Below are positions 24,718 to 32,195 of a DNA stretch of 32,195 nucleotides, in pieces (the stretch's first letter is position 1; each line of letters begins with the position of its first letter). The DNA comes from Solirubrobacteraceae bacterium (GTDB taxonomy: Bacteria; Actinomycetota; Thermoleophilia; Solirubrobacterales; Solirubrobacteraceae), in assembly GCA_029263125.1 (NCBI GenBank), contig JAJCYD010000002.1, positions 1 through 32,195 on the forward strand. Direction: 5' to 3'. The position numbers and the translations under genes were made by a program. The notes below the pieces were generated by a model. It had not been told where the DNA came from. It saw only the letters and a list, made by a program, of their open reading frames with translations, and did no database searches.

Positions 24718-25614
24718 CTATTCGATCCCGAGCCGGTCCAGCAGCGCGTCGTCGGCGCGCCAGTGACGGCGCACGCGCACGGAGAGATCGAGATGGACCT
24801 TGGTATCCAGGTGACGCTCGAGCTCGCGGCGCGCGGCGGTGCCGATCGCCTTGATCATCTTGCCCTGCGCGCCGATGAGAATCCCCTTCTGAGACTCCGC
24901 CTCCACCCACGCGAGCGCGGTCACGCGGATCAGATCGTCACGGGTCGTGTCGTCAACGTCGTCGACGATCACCTCGACGGCATGGGGCACCTCCTGAAAG
25001 GTCCGGCGCAGGATCTGCTCGCGGATCAGCTCGGCGAGCATCACGGACTCCGGCTGGTCGGAGGCGTCCCCGGCGCCGAACATGAACGGGCCCTCGGGCA
25101 GCAGCGACGCGAGGTGCTCGACGAGCTCTCCCACGCCCGTGCCCCTGCGCGCGGAGATCGGGAAGATCTCGTCTGCGACCGCGAGGTCGGCCGCCGCCTG
25201 GAGCATGGCGAGCGTGTGGGCCTGGTCGATGCGGTCGACCTTGTTGACGGCGATCACGACCGCCACCTCGGCCTTGGCCAGCGCGGCGGCGATGAAGCGG
25301 TCGCCGGGACCGACGCCCTGCTCGGCGTTGAGCATCAGCAGCGCGACGTCCGCGTCGCCGAACTCGCGCTCGACGCGACTCTGCATGCGCTGGGTCAGGG
25401 CGTCGCGCGGGCGCTGCACGCCCGGCAGGTCGACGAGCACGAGCTGTGCGTCTGCGCGCACCGCGACGCCGCGGATCGCGCGGCGGGTCGTCTGGGGCTT
25501 GTCGGAGACGATCGCGACCTTCTCGCCGACGATGGCGTTGACAAGCGTCGACTTGCCGACGTTCGGGCGACCCGCCAGCGCGACGAAGCCGGCGCGCGAC
25601 ACGCCGTCGCTCAC
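24718..25614 (-). CDS. era: GTPase Era
   Basis: A 298-residue ribosome-assembly GTPase that acts on 16S rRNA maturation. The G1 motif is GRPNVGKST (15-23), the switch region has TTRRAIRGV, and G3 reads DLPG rather than the usual DTPG; G4 is NKVD and G5 is SAR. The C-terminal KH domain contains GILIGAQGKMIKAIGT. The start is GTG 25614, with GTGA overlapping the ybeY stop; no better start exists. It ends the hrcA-to-era block. Confidence 0.95.
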   Translation of the reverse strand: MSDGVSRAGFVALAGRPNVGKSTLVNAIVGEKVAIVSDKPQTTRRAIRGVAVRADAQLVLVDLPGVQRPRDALTQRMQSRVEREFGDADVALLMLNAEQGVGPGDRFIAAALAKAEVAVVIAVNKVDRIDQAHTLAMLQAAADLAVADEIFPISARRGTGVGELVEHLASLLPEGPFMFGAGDASDQPESVMLAELIREQILRRTFQEVPHAVEVIVDDVDDTTRDDLIRVTALAWVEAESQKGILIGAQGKMIKAIGTAARRELERHLDTKVHLDLSVRVRRHWRADDALLDRLGIE

Positions 25615-26032
25615 GGCGTGACCCAGGTCATGATCTCACGCTGCACCGCGAGCATCTCGCCGTCGTCGGTCTCGTGATCCATGCCCGTCAGGTGCAGCGC
25701 GCCGTGGACGATCGCCTCGCGCAGATCGGCGGTGTGCTCGGGGCAGATGACGATGTCGCCGAGCTCGCGCGGCCCCGGCGACGGATCGGCGCCGTCGATC
25801 GGAAACGACAGCACGTCGGTGGGATCGGCCTCGTCGCGGTGCTCGGCGTTGAGCTCTGCGATCCGCTCGGCGCTGACGAACTCGACGGCCACGTGCCCGC
25901 CGTCGATGCCTCCCGATGCGAGCGCCAGCGACAGCAGCCGCTCGATCTCCTCCAGCGGCACGCGGCTGACGCCGAGCACGTCGACATCGAGCTGCTCGGC
26001 ATCAGATCCTGGCTCTGGCGGATCCAGCGGAC

Positions 26033-26036
<4 letters not shown>
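25611..26036 (-). CDS. ybeY: Endoribonuclease YbeY
   Basis: A 141-residue metal-dependent RNase involved in rRNA processing and ribosome quality control. The zinc ligands form the HGALHLTGMDH motif (H111, H115, H121), and the upstream DPTDVLSFPID is the other conserved block. The start is TTG 26036: TTGA overlaps the phoH stop and no ATG or GTG is available without losing the N-terminal domain. The coupled order phoH-ybeY-era is widely conserved. Confidence 0.94.
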
Positions 26037-27002
<966 letters not shown>

Positions 27003-27010
<8 letters not shown>

Positions 27011-27434
27011 CGAGTTCCTCGCGCACGAGGGTCGACACGCGTTTGCCGTCCGCCCTGCCGTCCACCTTGGCCATCGCGGCCTTCATGACCTGGCCGAGGT
27101 CCTTCGCCGACGACGCGCCGACCTCGGCGATGCACTCGCGCACGATCCCGCGCAGCTCACCCTCGGGCATCTCGGCCGGAAGGTAGACCTCGATGATCCG
27201 CGCCTCGGCTTCCTCGCCGTCGGCCAGCTCGTCGCGCCCCGCCCCGCGAAAGGCGCTGGCGGACTCCATCCGGCGCTTGCGCTCTCGCCTGAGGACCGCG
27301 ATCTCGTCGCCGTCGCCCTCCTTGACGGACTTCTGCAGCTCGCTGAGCACGAGGCGCAACGCGCCCACGCGGTCGGCCTCGCGGGCCTTCATCGCCGTCG
27401 TGAGATCCTGCTTGACCGTGTCGACCAGCGTCAT
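27003..27434 (-). CDS. yqeY: GatB/YqeY-domain protein
   Basis: A 143-residue helical protein with a complete YqeY domain: TLVDTVKQDLTTAMKAREAD, ALRLVLSELQ, then EAEARIIEVYLPAEMPE and LGQVMKAAMAKVDGRADGKRV. The domain resembles the tRNA-binding tail of GatB; the free-standing protein has no firmly established function. The ATG at 27434 has TATGCT 9 nt upstream and no clear ribosome-binding site, so a near-leaderless transcript for yqeY-phoH-ybeY-era is plausible. Confidence 0.92.
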
Positions 27435-27443
27435 CTGGACTTG

Positions 27444-27449
27444 AGCATA
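27444..27449 (-). promoter_or_regulatory. Candidate -10 element for yqeY-phoH-ybeY-era
   Basis: TATGCT ending 9 nt before the yqeY ATG, in the 37-nt gap after the NADH dehydrogenase gene. Confidence 0.38.
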
Positions 27450-27471
27450 GGGGGAGCGTCAGGCGAACTCG

Positions 27472-28788
27472 TCAACGCGGCGTCACCGGGACGCCGGCGT
27501 CGTGGGTGGCGGGTGCCTTGACCGCCGCGACGCCCCCGAGCTCGGCGGTATCGCGGCCGAACAGCAGGCCGATGTTCCAGTCGACGAGCAGCCGCGCGCG
27601 GCGGCCGGCGCCGGGCATCATCGCCAGGTGATAGGAGCGGGCGAGGATCCAGGCGGGCGTCCCGCTCCAGCGGATCGGACCGGTCATCGCGACGGCCTCG
27701 CGGCGTCCCATGTCGACGAAGACGCCCTTGGTCTTGTAGCGAAACGGCTGCTTTGAGCCGCCGGCGCCGAGTGCCGCCGCGACGTTGCGCGCGACCACGC
27801 GACCCTGGCGGATGGCGTGCTGGGCGGTCGGCGGGCAGGGCTCGCCCGTGCGAGCGGGATCGGGGACCGCGGCGCAGTCGCCGATCGCCCAGACGTTCTC
27901 GTTGCCCTGCACCTGCATGCAGGCATCGGTGACGATCCGTCCGCGATCGGTGAGCGGGAGGCCGAGCTCGGCGACGACCGGCTGGGGCTTGACGCCCGCC
28001 GTCCAGACCAGCGTTCGCGTCGGGACCTGCTCGCCATCGGACAGGAAGGCGTGGTGCTCGGTGACGCTCTGAAGCGTCGTGTTCGTGCGGATCTCGATGC
28101 CGCGCCCGCGCAACTCACGCTCGGCGAAGTCGCCGAGCTTGCGCGGGATCTCGTGCATGACCCGCTCGCCGGCCTCGACGAGGATCCAGCGGATTCCCGT
28201 GACGCGGCAGCGCGGGTAGAAGTCGAGGATGTCGGCGACGAAGTCCTGCAGCTCGGCAAGGCCCTCCAGGCCCGCATAGCCGGCACCGATGAAGACGTAG
28301 GTCAGATACTCGCGCCGTGCCGCGCCGTCCTCCAGCGTCTCGGCATGCTCCAGCGTGCGCAGCACGTGGTTGCGCAGCTCGATCGCCTCGGGCAACGAGT
28401 TGAAGCCTCGCGCGTGCTCGGCCAGGCCGGGCACGGGCAGGCGGCGGCTGACGGACCCGACGGTCACGATCAGCTGGTCGTAGAGGAGATCCTCGACCTC
28501 GCCCTCGAGGTTCTCGACGTGCAACGTGTTGCGTTCTGGCGCGGCGCCCGTGATGCGCCCGAGCCGCAGGTGCACCGCTTCGGGCAGTTGCTCACGCAGC
28601 GGCACGACGACGTGGCGCGGCTCCAGCGTGCCGGCGGCCGCGCCGGGCAGCAGCGGCGTGTAGAGCATGAAGTTCACGTCGTTGACGAGGCGGATGCGGG
28701 CGCTGTGGGGCGGCAGCAGCCGCCCCAGCGTGCGGGCGGCGTAGAAGCCCCCGAATCCCCCACCAGCGATGACGACGTTCCAGGCGAT
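27472..28788 (-). CDS. ndh: Type II NADH dehydrogenase-like flavoprotein, apparent ATC start
   Basis: A flavoprotein of the NDH-2 family (about 438 residues), which would oxidise NADH and reduce membrane quinone without pumping protons. The N-terminal FAD motif NVVIAGGGFGGFYAART lies just after 28788. The NADH motif YVFIGAGYAGLEGLAEL (GAGYAG at 168-173), VWAIGDCA and AQHAIRQG (close to the quinone-site AQxAxQ) follow. In frame, the codons between the TAG at 28800-28798 and the FAD motif include no ATG, GTG, TTG or CTG. The first canonical start (GTG 28677) would delete the FAD site. ATC at 28788 lies exactly 6 nt after TAGCCT, the leaderless spacing of this genome. A sequence error at that codon is the main alternative. 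Confidence 0.8.
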   Translation of the reverse strand: MAWNVVIAGGGFGGFYAARTLGRLLPPHSARIRLVNDVNFMLYTPLLPGAAAGTLEPRHVVVPLREQLPEAVHLRLGRITGAAPERNTLHVENLEGEVEDLLYDQLIVTVGSVSRRLPVPGLAEHARGFNSLPEAIELRNHVLRTLEHAETLEDGAARREYLTYVFIGAGYAGLEGLAELQDFVADILDFYPRCRVTGIRWILVEAGERVMHEIPRKLGDFAERELRGRGIEIRTNTTLQSVTEHHAFLSDGEQVPTRTLVWTAGVKPQPVVAELGLPLTDRGRIVTDACMQVQGNENVWAIGDCAAVPDPARTGEPCPPTAQHAIRQGRVVARNVAAALGAGGSKQPFRYKTKGVFVDMGRREAVAMTGPIRWSGTPAWILARSYHLAMMPGAGRRARLLVDWNIGLLFGRDTAELGGVAAVKAPATHDAGVPVTPR

Positions 28789-28794
28789 GCAGCG

Positions 28795-28800
28795 AGGCTA
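28795..28800 (-). promoter_or_regulatory. Candidate -10 element for ndh
   Basis: TAGCCT, then 6 nt (CGCTGC), then the ATC at 28788. The spacing equals that of four clear leaderless candidates in the window. A perfect TTGACA occurs upstream (28834-28829) but is 28 nt away, too far to be its -35. Confidence 0.38.
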
Positions 28801-28816
28801 CAAGGGTCTGACCGTG

Positions 28817-29635
28817 CTACGCCACGAGTGTCAAAGCGATCCACTCGTTGCCGTGGCGGCGATCGCGCTCACGCAGACCGTGGGGTGCGAACGCGGCCGC
28901 GACCTCGTCGGCCTCGTGTGCCAGCAGGCCGCTGAGCACGAGCGTGCGCGGCGACTCGCCGGCGAACCCCGCCGCGGCGATGTGCAGCAGCAGCGGGCGC
29001 ATGAGGTTCGCCACGGTGGTCGGCGCGCACGGCACCGGACCGCCCGCAAGCAGGTCCAGCTCGGCGGTCGTGACGGCGACGCCGTTGGCGGCGGCGTTGT
29101 CGCGCGTCGCCGCGACCGACTCGACCTCGTGGTCATAGCCGACCACCGGCTCCCAGCCCAGCTTGCACGCGGCGATCGCCAACACGCCCGACCCACAGCC
29201 GACGTCGACGAGCGGGCCCTGCGGATCGAGCTCAAGCAGCGCTTGCAGGCACAGCCGGGTCGTGGCGTGCGCGCCCGTGCCGAAGGCCTGCGCCGGGTCG
29301 ATCGCGACGTCGAGCACTCCGGCGGCCCGGTCGGGCCGATCGTGCCACGGTGCCCGCACGTGCAGTCGCCCGCCGATCGTGACCGGCTCGTGGAAGCTGC
29401 GCCAGCGCGACGCCCAGTCGTCGGCGATCTCGCTCGTCGCGATGTCGACGAGCGCGTCGCCGGCGGCCGCGCGCAGTGCCGGCAGCGGCGGAAGCTCACT
29501 CTGTGCACCGTAGAGCGCGTACTCGACGCGGTCTCCGAGGTCGACCTCCTCGACACCCGCTGGGACGAGCTCCAGCAGCTCGGCCAGCACGAGCTCGGCG
29601 TCTGCGGTCGCGACGCGCAGCGCCAGGCGGATCAC
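28817..29635 (-). CDS. prmA: Ribosomal protein L11 methyltransferase
   Basis: A 272-residue SAM-dependent methyltransferase that would methylate ribosomal protein L11. The N-terminal substrate domain (about 1-90) is followed by the diagnostic DPAQAFGTGAHATTRLCL (113-130), SAM motif I VDVGCGSGVLAIAA (143-156), a VANLMRPLLLH motif in place of the usual NILA, and LSGLL. The start GTG 29635 has only a weak ribosome-binding site, 22 nt after the dnaJ stop. The dnaJ-prmA neighbourhood is conserved in many bacteria. Confidence 0.93.
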   Translation of the reverse strand: MIRLALRVATADAELVLAELLELVPAGVEEVDLGDRVEYALYGAQSELPPLPALRAAAGDALVDIATSEIADDWASRWRSFHEPVTIGGRLHVRAPWHDRPDRAAGVLDVAIDPAQAFGTGAHATTRLCLQALLELDPQGPLVDVGCGSGVLAIAACKLGWEPVVGYDHEVESVAATRDNAAANGVAVTTAELDLLAGGPVPCAPTTVANLMRPLLLHIAAAGFAGESPRTLVLSGLLAHEADEVAAAFAPHGLRERDRRHGNEWIALTLVA

Positions 29636-29657
29636 CCGTGATCCGTCGGATGGCCCA

Positions 29658-30779
29658 CTAGACCCCGAGCGTGCGCTTGAGCTTGGAGAACATCGACTCG
29701 TCGGTCTTGAGGTTCGCGTCGGTCATCGACGAGGCGAGCTCCTGGAGCAGCCCGCGCTGGGTCTCGGAGAGCTTGCGCGGGATGACGACGTTGACGACGA
29801 CGCGTAGGTCGCCGCGCCGTCCGGGCCGGCGCAGGATCGGCATGCCCCGTCCGCGCAACTCGATCATCTCCCCCGGCTGGGTCCCGGGTCGCACGTGGAT
29901 GTCCTCGGGACCCTCGAGCGTCGGCACCTCGAGCTTCGCGCCCAGCGCCGCAAGCGGCGCGGGCACGTCGAGCACCGTCACGAGGTCGTGTTCGTCGCGG
30001 ACGAACTGCTCGTGGCGCTTGACGGACACCTGCACGTAGAGATCACCGGAGTGCGCGCCCGCCTCGCCCGCGTGGCCGCGGCCGCTGACGCGGATGCGCT
30101 GGCCCTCGGCGATGCCGGCCGGGACGTCGATCGAGACGGCGTGCGTGAGCAGCTCGCGCCCGCGACCCTGACAGCGCGAGCACGGCTTCTCGGCCTGCTT
30201 GCCGTCGCCACCGCAGACGTCACAGGTGACGGTGCGCGCCATCTGCCCGAACGGCGTGCGGCTGACCGCCTGCAGCACCCCGTTTCCCGCACAGCGCTGG
30301 CAGGTCGTGATCGGCGTGCCGGGCTCGGCGCCGTTGCCACGGCAGCGCTCACAGCGATCGACGACCTCGTAGGTGACGTCGACGGCCGCCCCGGCGGCTG
30401 CCTGCTCGAGGTCGATCTCGATCGAGACCTCCGCATCGGCGCCGCCGCGCGGCCCGCCGGCCGCGCCGCCGAAGCCGGCACCGCCGCCACCGAAGAACGC
30501 CGAGAAGAGGTCGTTGATCGATCCGAAGCCGTCGAAGTTCGGGCTCTGCCCGCCCTGCTTGAGGCCCTCGTGGCCGTAGCGGTCGTAGGTCGCGCGGCGA
30601 TCGGCGTCAGAGAGGATCTCGTAGGCCTCGGCGGCCTCCTTGAACTTCTCCTCGGCCTGCGGATCGTGGTTGTTGACGTCGGGATGCAGCTCGCGCGCGA
30701 GCTTGCGAAAGGCCTTCTTGACCTCGCTCTCGTCGGCGGTACGGCCGACGCCCAGCACCTCATAGGCGTCGCGCTTCAC
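29658..30779 (-). CDS. dnaJ: Chaperone DnaJ (Hsp40), hrcA-linked type
   Basis: A 373-residue co-chaperone. J domain residues 1-70 with HPD at 32-34, glycine/phenylalanine-rich linker (about 80-112), then four CxxCxGxG zinc repeats (CERCRGNG, CQRCAGNG, CDVCGGDG, CSRCQGRG at 143-207) and the two-part substrate-binding C-terminus. The start is GTG 30779, which overlaps the hrcA stop (GTGA); longer frames upstream are shadows of hrcA. It corresponds to the DnaJ2 type that accompanies hrcA in actinobacteria; no dnaK or grpE is nearby. Confidence 0.96.
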   Translation of the reverse strand: MKRDAYEVLGVGRTADESEVKKAFRKLARELHPDVNNHDPQAEEKFKEAAEAYEILSDADRRATYDRYGHEGLKQGGQSPNFDGFGSINDLFSAFFGGGGAGFGGAAGGPRGGADAEVSIEIDLEQAAAGAAVDVTYEVVDRCERCRGNGAEPGTPITTCQRCAGNGVLQAVSRTPFGQMARTVTCDVCGGDGKQAEKPCSRCQGRGRELLTHAVSIDVPAGIAEGQRIRVSGRGHAGEAGAHSGDLYVQVSVKRHEQFVRDEHDLVTVLDVPAPLAALGAKLEVPTLEGPEDIHVRPGTQPGEMIELRGRGMPILRRPGRRGDLRVVVNVVIPRKLSETQRGLLQELASSMTDANLKTDESMFSKLKRTLGV

Positions 30780-31792
30780 GCGTCGTAGACGTCTTCGACG
30801 AAGTGCGAGAGCTGCAGCGCGGCGTCGCGGACGACGCCGATCGTCGCGGCGTAGTCCATCGCGACCGGGCCGATCACCGACACGGTGCCCAGCGAGCGCT
30901 GCGGCAGGCCGTAGCCCGCGGTCACCATCGCCAGCGACTGCATCGCGGGCGCGGTGTTCTCCGAACCGATCCGGACGATCACCTCGCGATCGTCCAGCGC
31001 CCTGCGCAGCATGTCGAGCAGGACGACCCGCCCTTCCAGCATGTACATCAGCGCGTTGATCTGCGACAGGTCCGCGAAGCGGTGCTCGGACAGCAGGCGC
31101 GCCGCGCCGTCGACGTAGAGGCTGTCTTCCGCGGACTCCGCCAGCTCGGTGAAGACCGGCACGAGGCTGTCGAGGAACGTGCGCTCGGTGTGCCCCATCG
31201 ACGGGTCGGCGAGGCGCGTGCGCAACTTGCGGGCACCGAGGCCCAGGCCGACGAGCTCCTCGTTGAGGAACTCCGACGCCCATGCGACGAGGCCGTTGTC
31301 GACGGGCGAGTCGAACGCCAGCACGCGCTTGGACACGCCACCGGTCGACGTGATGATCACGACCATCACGATCTGCGATTGCAGGCGCAGGACCTCGACG
31401 TGGCGGATCGTCGCGGTCTCAAGCGGCGGCGCCGACACGATCGCCAGCAGGTTCGTCACCTGCGACAGCGTCTCGGTCGTGACGCGCATCGCCTCGTCGA
31501 CCTCGCGGCGCGTGAGGGCGAGCTCGATCGTCCGCGCGCTGGGCCGAGTGGCAGGCAGCAGCCGGTCGACGAAGTAGCGATAGCCCGAGTCGGTGGGGAC
31601 GCGGCCCGCGGACGTGTGGGGGTGTGCCAGCAGCCCGTGCTCCTCGAGCATCGCGAGCTCGTGGCGCACCGTCGACGGGCCAGCCATCAGCTCGGGATCG
31701 GCCGCCAGCGTGCGCGACGCCACCGGCTGCACCGTCGCCTGGTGGGCGAGCACGACCTTGCGGAGGATCAGCTCCTGGCGTGGCGTCAGCAT
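30776..31792 (-). CDS. hrcA: Heat-inducible transcription repressor HrcA
   Basis: A 338-residue repressor of chaperone genes. The N-terminal winged helix is LTPRQELILRKVVLAHQATV to AGPSTVRHELAMLEEHGLL, with the PHTSAGRVPTDSGYRYFVD motif that follows it in the family. The middle and C-terminal GAF-like dimerisation regions include VLRLQSQIVMVVIITSTGGV and SVIGPVAMDY. The ATG at 31792 has no Shine-Dalgarno sequence; TACAAT lies 8 nt upstream. No CIRCE operator is visible in its upstream region. Confidence 0.95.
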   Translation of the reverse strand: MLTPRQELILRKVVLAHQATVQPVASRTLAADPELMAGPSTVRHELAMLEEHGLLAHPHTSAGRVPTDSGYRYFVDRLLPATRPSARTIELALTRREVDEAMRVTTETLSQVTNLLAIVSAPPLETATIRHVEVLRLQSQIVMVVIITSTGGVSKRVLAFDSPVDNGLVAWASEFLNEELVGLGLGARKLRTRLADPSMGHTERTFLDSLVPVFTELAESAEDSLYVDGAARLLSEHRFADLSQINALMYMLEGRVVLLDMLRRALDDREVIVRIGSENTAPAMQSLAMVTAGYGLPQRSLGTVSVIGPVAMDYAATIGVVRDAALQLSHFVEDVYDA

Positions 31793-31800
31793 CGCCGAGG

Positions 31801-31806
31801 ATTGTA
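31801..31806 (-). promoter_or_regulatory. -10 element of the hrcA-dnaJ transcript
   Basis: TACAAT, one mismatch from TATAAT, ending 8 nt before the hrcA ATG. Predicts a leader of 0-2 nt. No TTGACA-like -35 at 16-18 nt; AAGGAG occupies that position. Confidence 0.5.
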
Positions 31807-31828
31807 CGAGCGGCCGGCCCAGGCTCCT

Positions 31829-31857
31829 TTATGCGGGCCATACGCCCGCCGACATAA
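31829..31857. promoter_or_regulatory. Inverted repeat upstream of hrcA
   Basis: TTATG-CGGGC (31829-31838) and GCCCG (31844-31848) plus CATAA (31853-31857): two nested arms with a 5-nt loop and a 4-nt bulge. Lies just upstream of the hrcA -10 and could be a repressor site. Confidence 0.35.
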
Positions 31858-31864
31858 CATGTCG
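31850..31864. promoter_or_regulatory. 15-bp dyad CGACAT-AAC-ATGTCG
   Basis: Perfect 6-bp arms around a 3-nt spacer between the divergent hrcA and metE-like promoters. Shape and size suit a dimeric regulator; the regulator is unknown. Confidence 0.42.
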
Positions 31865-31870
31865 CGTACC

Positions 31871-31882
31871 GCCTTGCAAGGC
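31871..31882. promoter_or_regulatory. 12-bp palindrome GCCTTGCAAGGC
   Basis: Perfect palindrome ending 7 nt before the TTGACG -35 of the metE-like promoter, a typical activator or repressor position. Confidence 0.42.
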
Positions 31883-31889
31883 CGACGGG

Positions 31890-31919
31890 TTGACGCGGGC
31901 GACCGCGCGCAGCTATGTT
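31890..31919 (+). promoter_or_regulatory. Housekeeping-type promoter of the metE-like gene
   Basis: TTGACG (31890-31895), an 18-nt spacer and TATGTT (31914-31919). The best full -35/-10 pair in the window. Predicted start about 31926, giving a leader of roughly 142 nt. Confidence 0.6.
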
Positions 31920-31925
31920 CGAGCA

Positions 31926-32067
31926 TGCGAGGAAGACGGGTCTGTCTCGCTCGCTCCACGGGTGAGGGTCAGGGTGCAGTCCCGGCGAGGTCGAGTCCCA
32001 TCTCGCCGCCGTCAATCCGATGGCGGCCAGCGCCCCTTGCGGCGAGTCAACAGCGAGGAGACAACGC
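31926..32067 (+). ncRNA. Structured 5' leader of the metE-like gene, candidate riboswitch or attenuator
   Basis: About 142 nt with no ORF of note and several stems. CGGCGAG (31983-31989) pairs with CTCGCCG (32002-32008). GCCGCC (32005-32010) pairs with GGCGGC (32022-32027); these two stems share bases and exclude each other. GGCGAG recurs at 32041-32046, and GCGAGGAG (32053-32060), which contains the ribosome-binding site, is complementary to CTCGC (32002-32006). The layout would allow the ribosome-binding site to be masked or freed. It does not match the SAM, SAH or cobalamin riboswitch consensus as far as I can judge by eye. Confidence 0.42.
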
Positions 32068-32195
32068 ATGTCAGATTACGATCCGAGGACTGACACGGGT
32101 ATTCCCACCGAGCCCGTCGGTTCACTGCCACGGCCGGCCAAGCTTCAAGAGGCCTACGCCCAGTACGACGCCGGAGACATTTCCCAGGACGACCT
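32068..32195 (+). CDS. Cobalamin-independent methionine synthase (MetE) family protein, 5' end only
   Basis: The first 42 residues of a protein cut off by the window edge. IPTEPVGSLPRPAKLQEAY matches the N-terminal strand and SLPRP/SFPRP motif of MetE C-terminal-domain-like methyltransferases (COG0620), which transfer a methyl group to homocysteine or a related thiol. The ATG at 32068 has a clear GAGGAG ribosome-binding site 7 nt upstream, unlike most first genes in this window. Whether it is a full-length MetE or the short core form cannot be told here. Confidence 0.7.
   Translation, partial: MSDYDPRTDTGIPTEPVGSLPRPAKLQEAYAQYDAGDISQDD

Noticed and set aside
28829-28834. Perfect TTGACA as -35 for ndh
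   Set aside because: It is 28 nt from TAGCCT and no -10-like hexamer stands at 16-18 nt; it lies in the last codons of prmA.
31793-32067. CIRCE operator upstream of hrcA
   Set aside because: Neither TTAGCACTC nor GAGTGCTAA is present in the gap; the dyads found have different sequence.
31926-32067. Known cobalamin or SAM riboswitch
   Set aside because: No B12 box or conserved CCCGC-ACTG core, and no SAM-I/SAM-IV core pattern visible by eye; a covariance search could still overturn this.

Overview
The window is GC-rich and densely packed, with many start/stop codon overlaps. Its gene content (an hrcA-dnaJ-prmA / yqeY-phoH-ybeY-era block, the trp genes and a liv transporter) suggests a deep-branching actinobacterium, possibly Thermoleophilia/Solirubrobacterales. 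That placement is an inference from gene content, codon use and a mycobacteria-like TAnnnT promoter style; no rRNA or other taxonomic marker is present.

Layout, left to right. 1-522 holds the possible end of a plus-strand membrane protein and a gene-poor stretch with inverted repeats. 523-3947 (minus) holds a small hypothetical membrane protein, DNA polymerase I and a YdcZ-type membrane protein. 4079-5019 (plus) is a TIGR01777-type epimerase, apparently preceded by an 11-codon leaderless ORF. 5020-11853 (minus) is a branched-chain/hydrophobic amino-acid ABC transporter: two tandem substrate-binding lipoproteins, livH, livM, livG and livF, bracketed by two tiny membrane proteins. 11867-22264 (minus) is a tryptophan supercluster: hisIE, trpE, an RHH-PIN fusion, trpG, plsC, trpD, trpC, an HtrA-type protease, trpF, trpB, trpA. 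A complete plus-strand VapBC pair (17659-18317) sits inside it. 22289-24696 holds a DUF4328 membrane protein, a small plus-strand membrane protein and a ferredoxin-reductase-like flavoprotein. 24718-31792 (minus) is hrcA, dnaJ, prmA, a type II NADH dehydrogenase, yqeY, phoH, ybeY, era, a protein/RNA quality-control block. 31793-32067 is a dense divergent regulatory region leading to the start of a MetE-like methionine synthase gene on the plus strand.

How it fits together. All structural genes for chorismate to tryptophan are present (trpE, G, D, F, C, B, A). They are linked to the last shared histidine enzyme and followed by an amino-acid uptake system. Most adjacent genes overlap by 1-17 nt (ATGA, GTGA, TTGA, TGATG), so translational coupling is probably the main co-regulation mechanism.

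Most notable observations. (1) A recurrent TAnnnT hexamer lies 6-9 nt before the start codons of about a dozen genes that lack a Shine-Dalgarno sequence, indicating leaderless transcription; it resolves several start sites. (2) At the type II NADH dehydrogenase gene the same spacing points to an ATC codon, and no canonical start exists upstream of the FAD-binding motif. (3) A truncated ribbon-helix-helix antitoxin is fused in frame to an intact PIN nuclease between trpE and trpG. (4) The MetE-like gene has a leader of about 140 nt with mutually exclusive stems, one of which could mask its ribosome-binding site.
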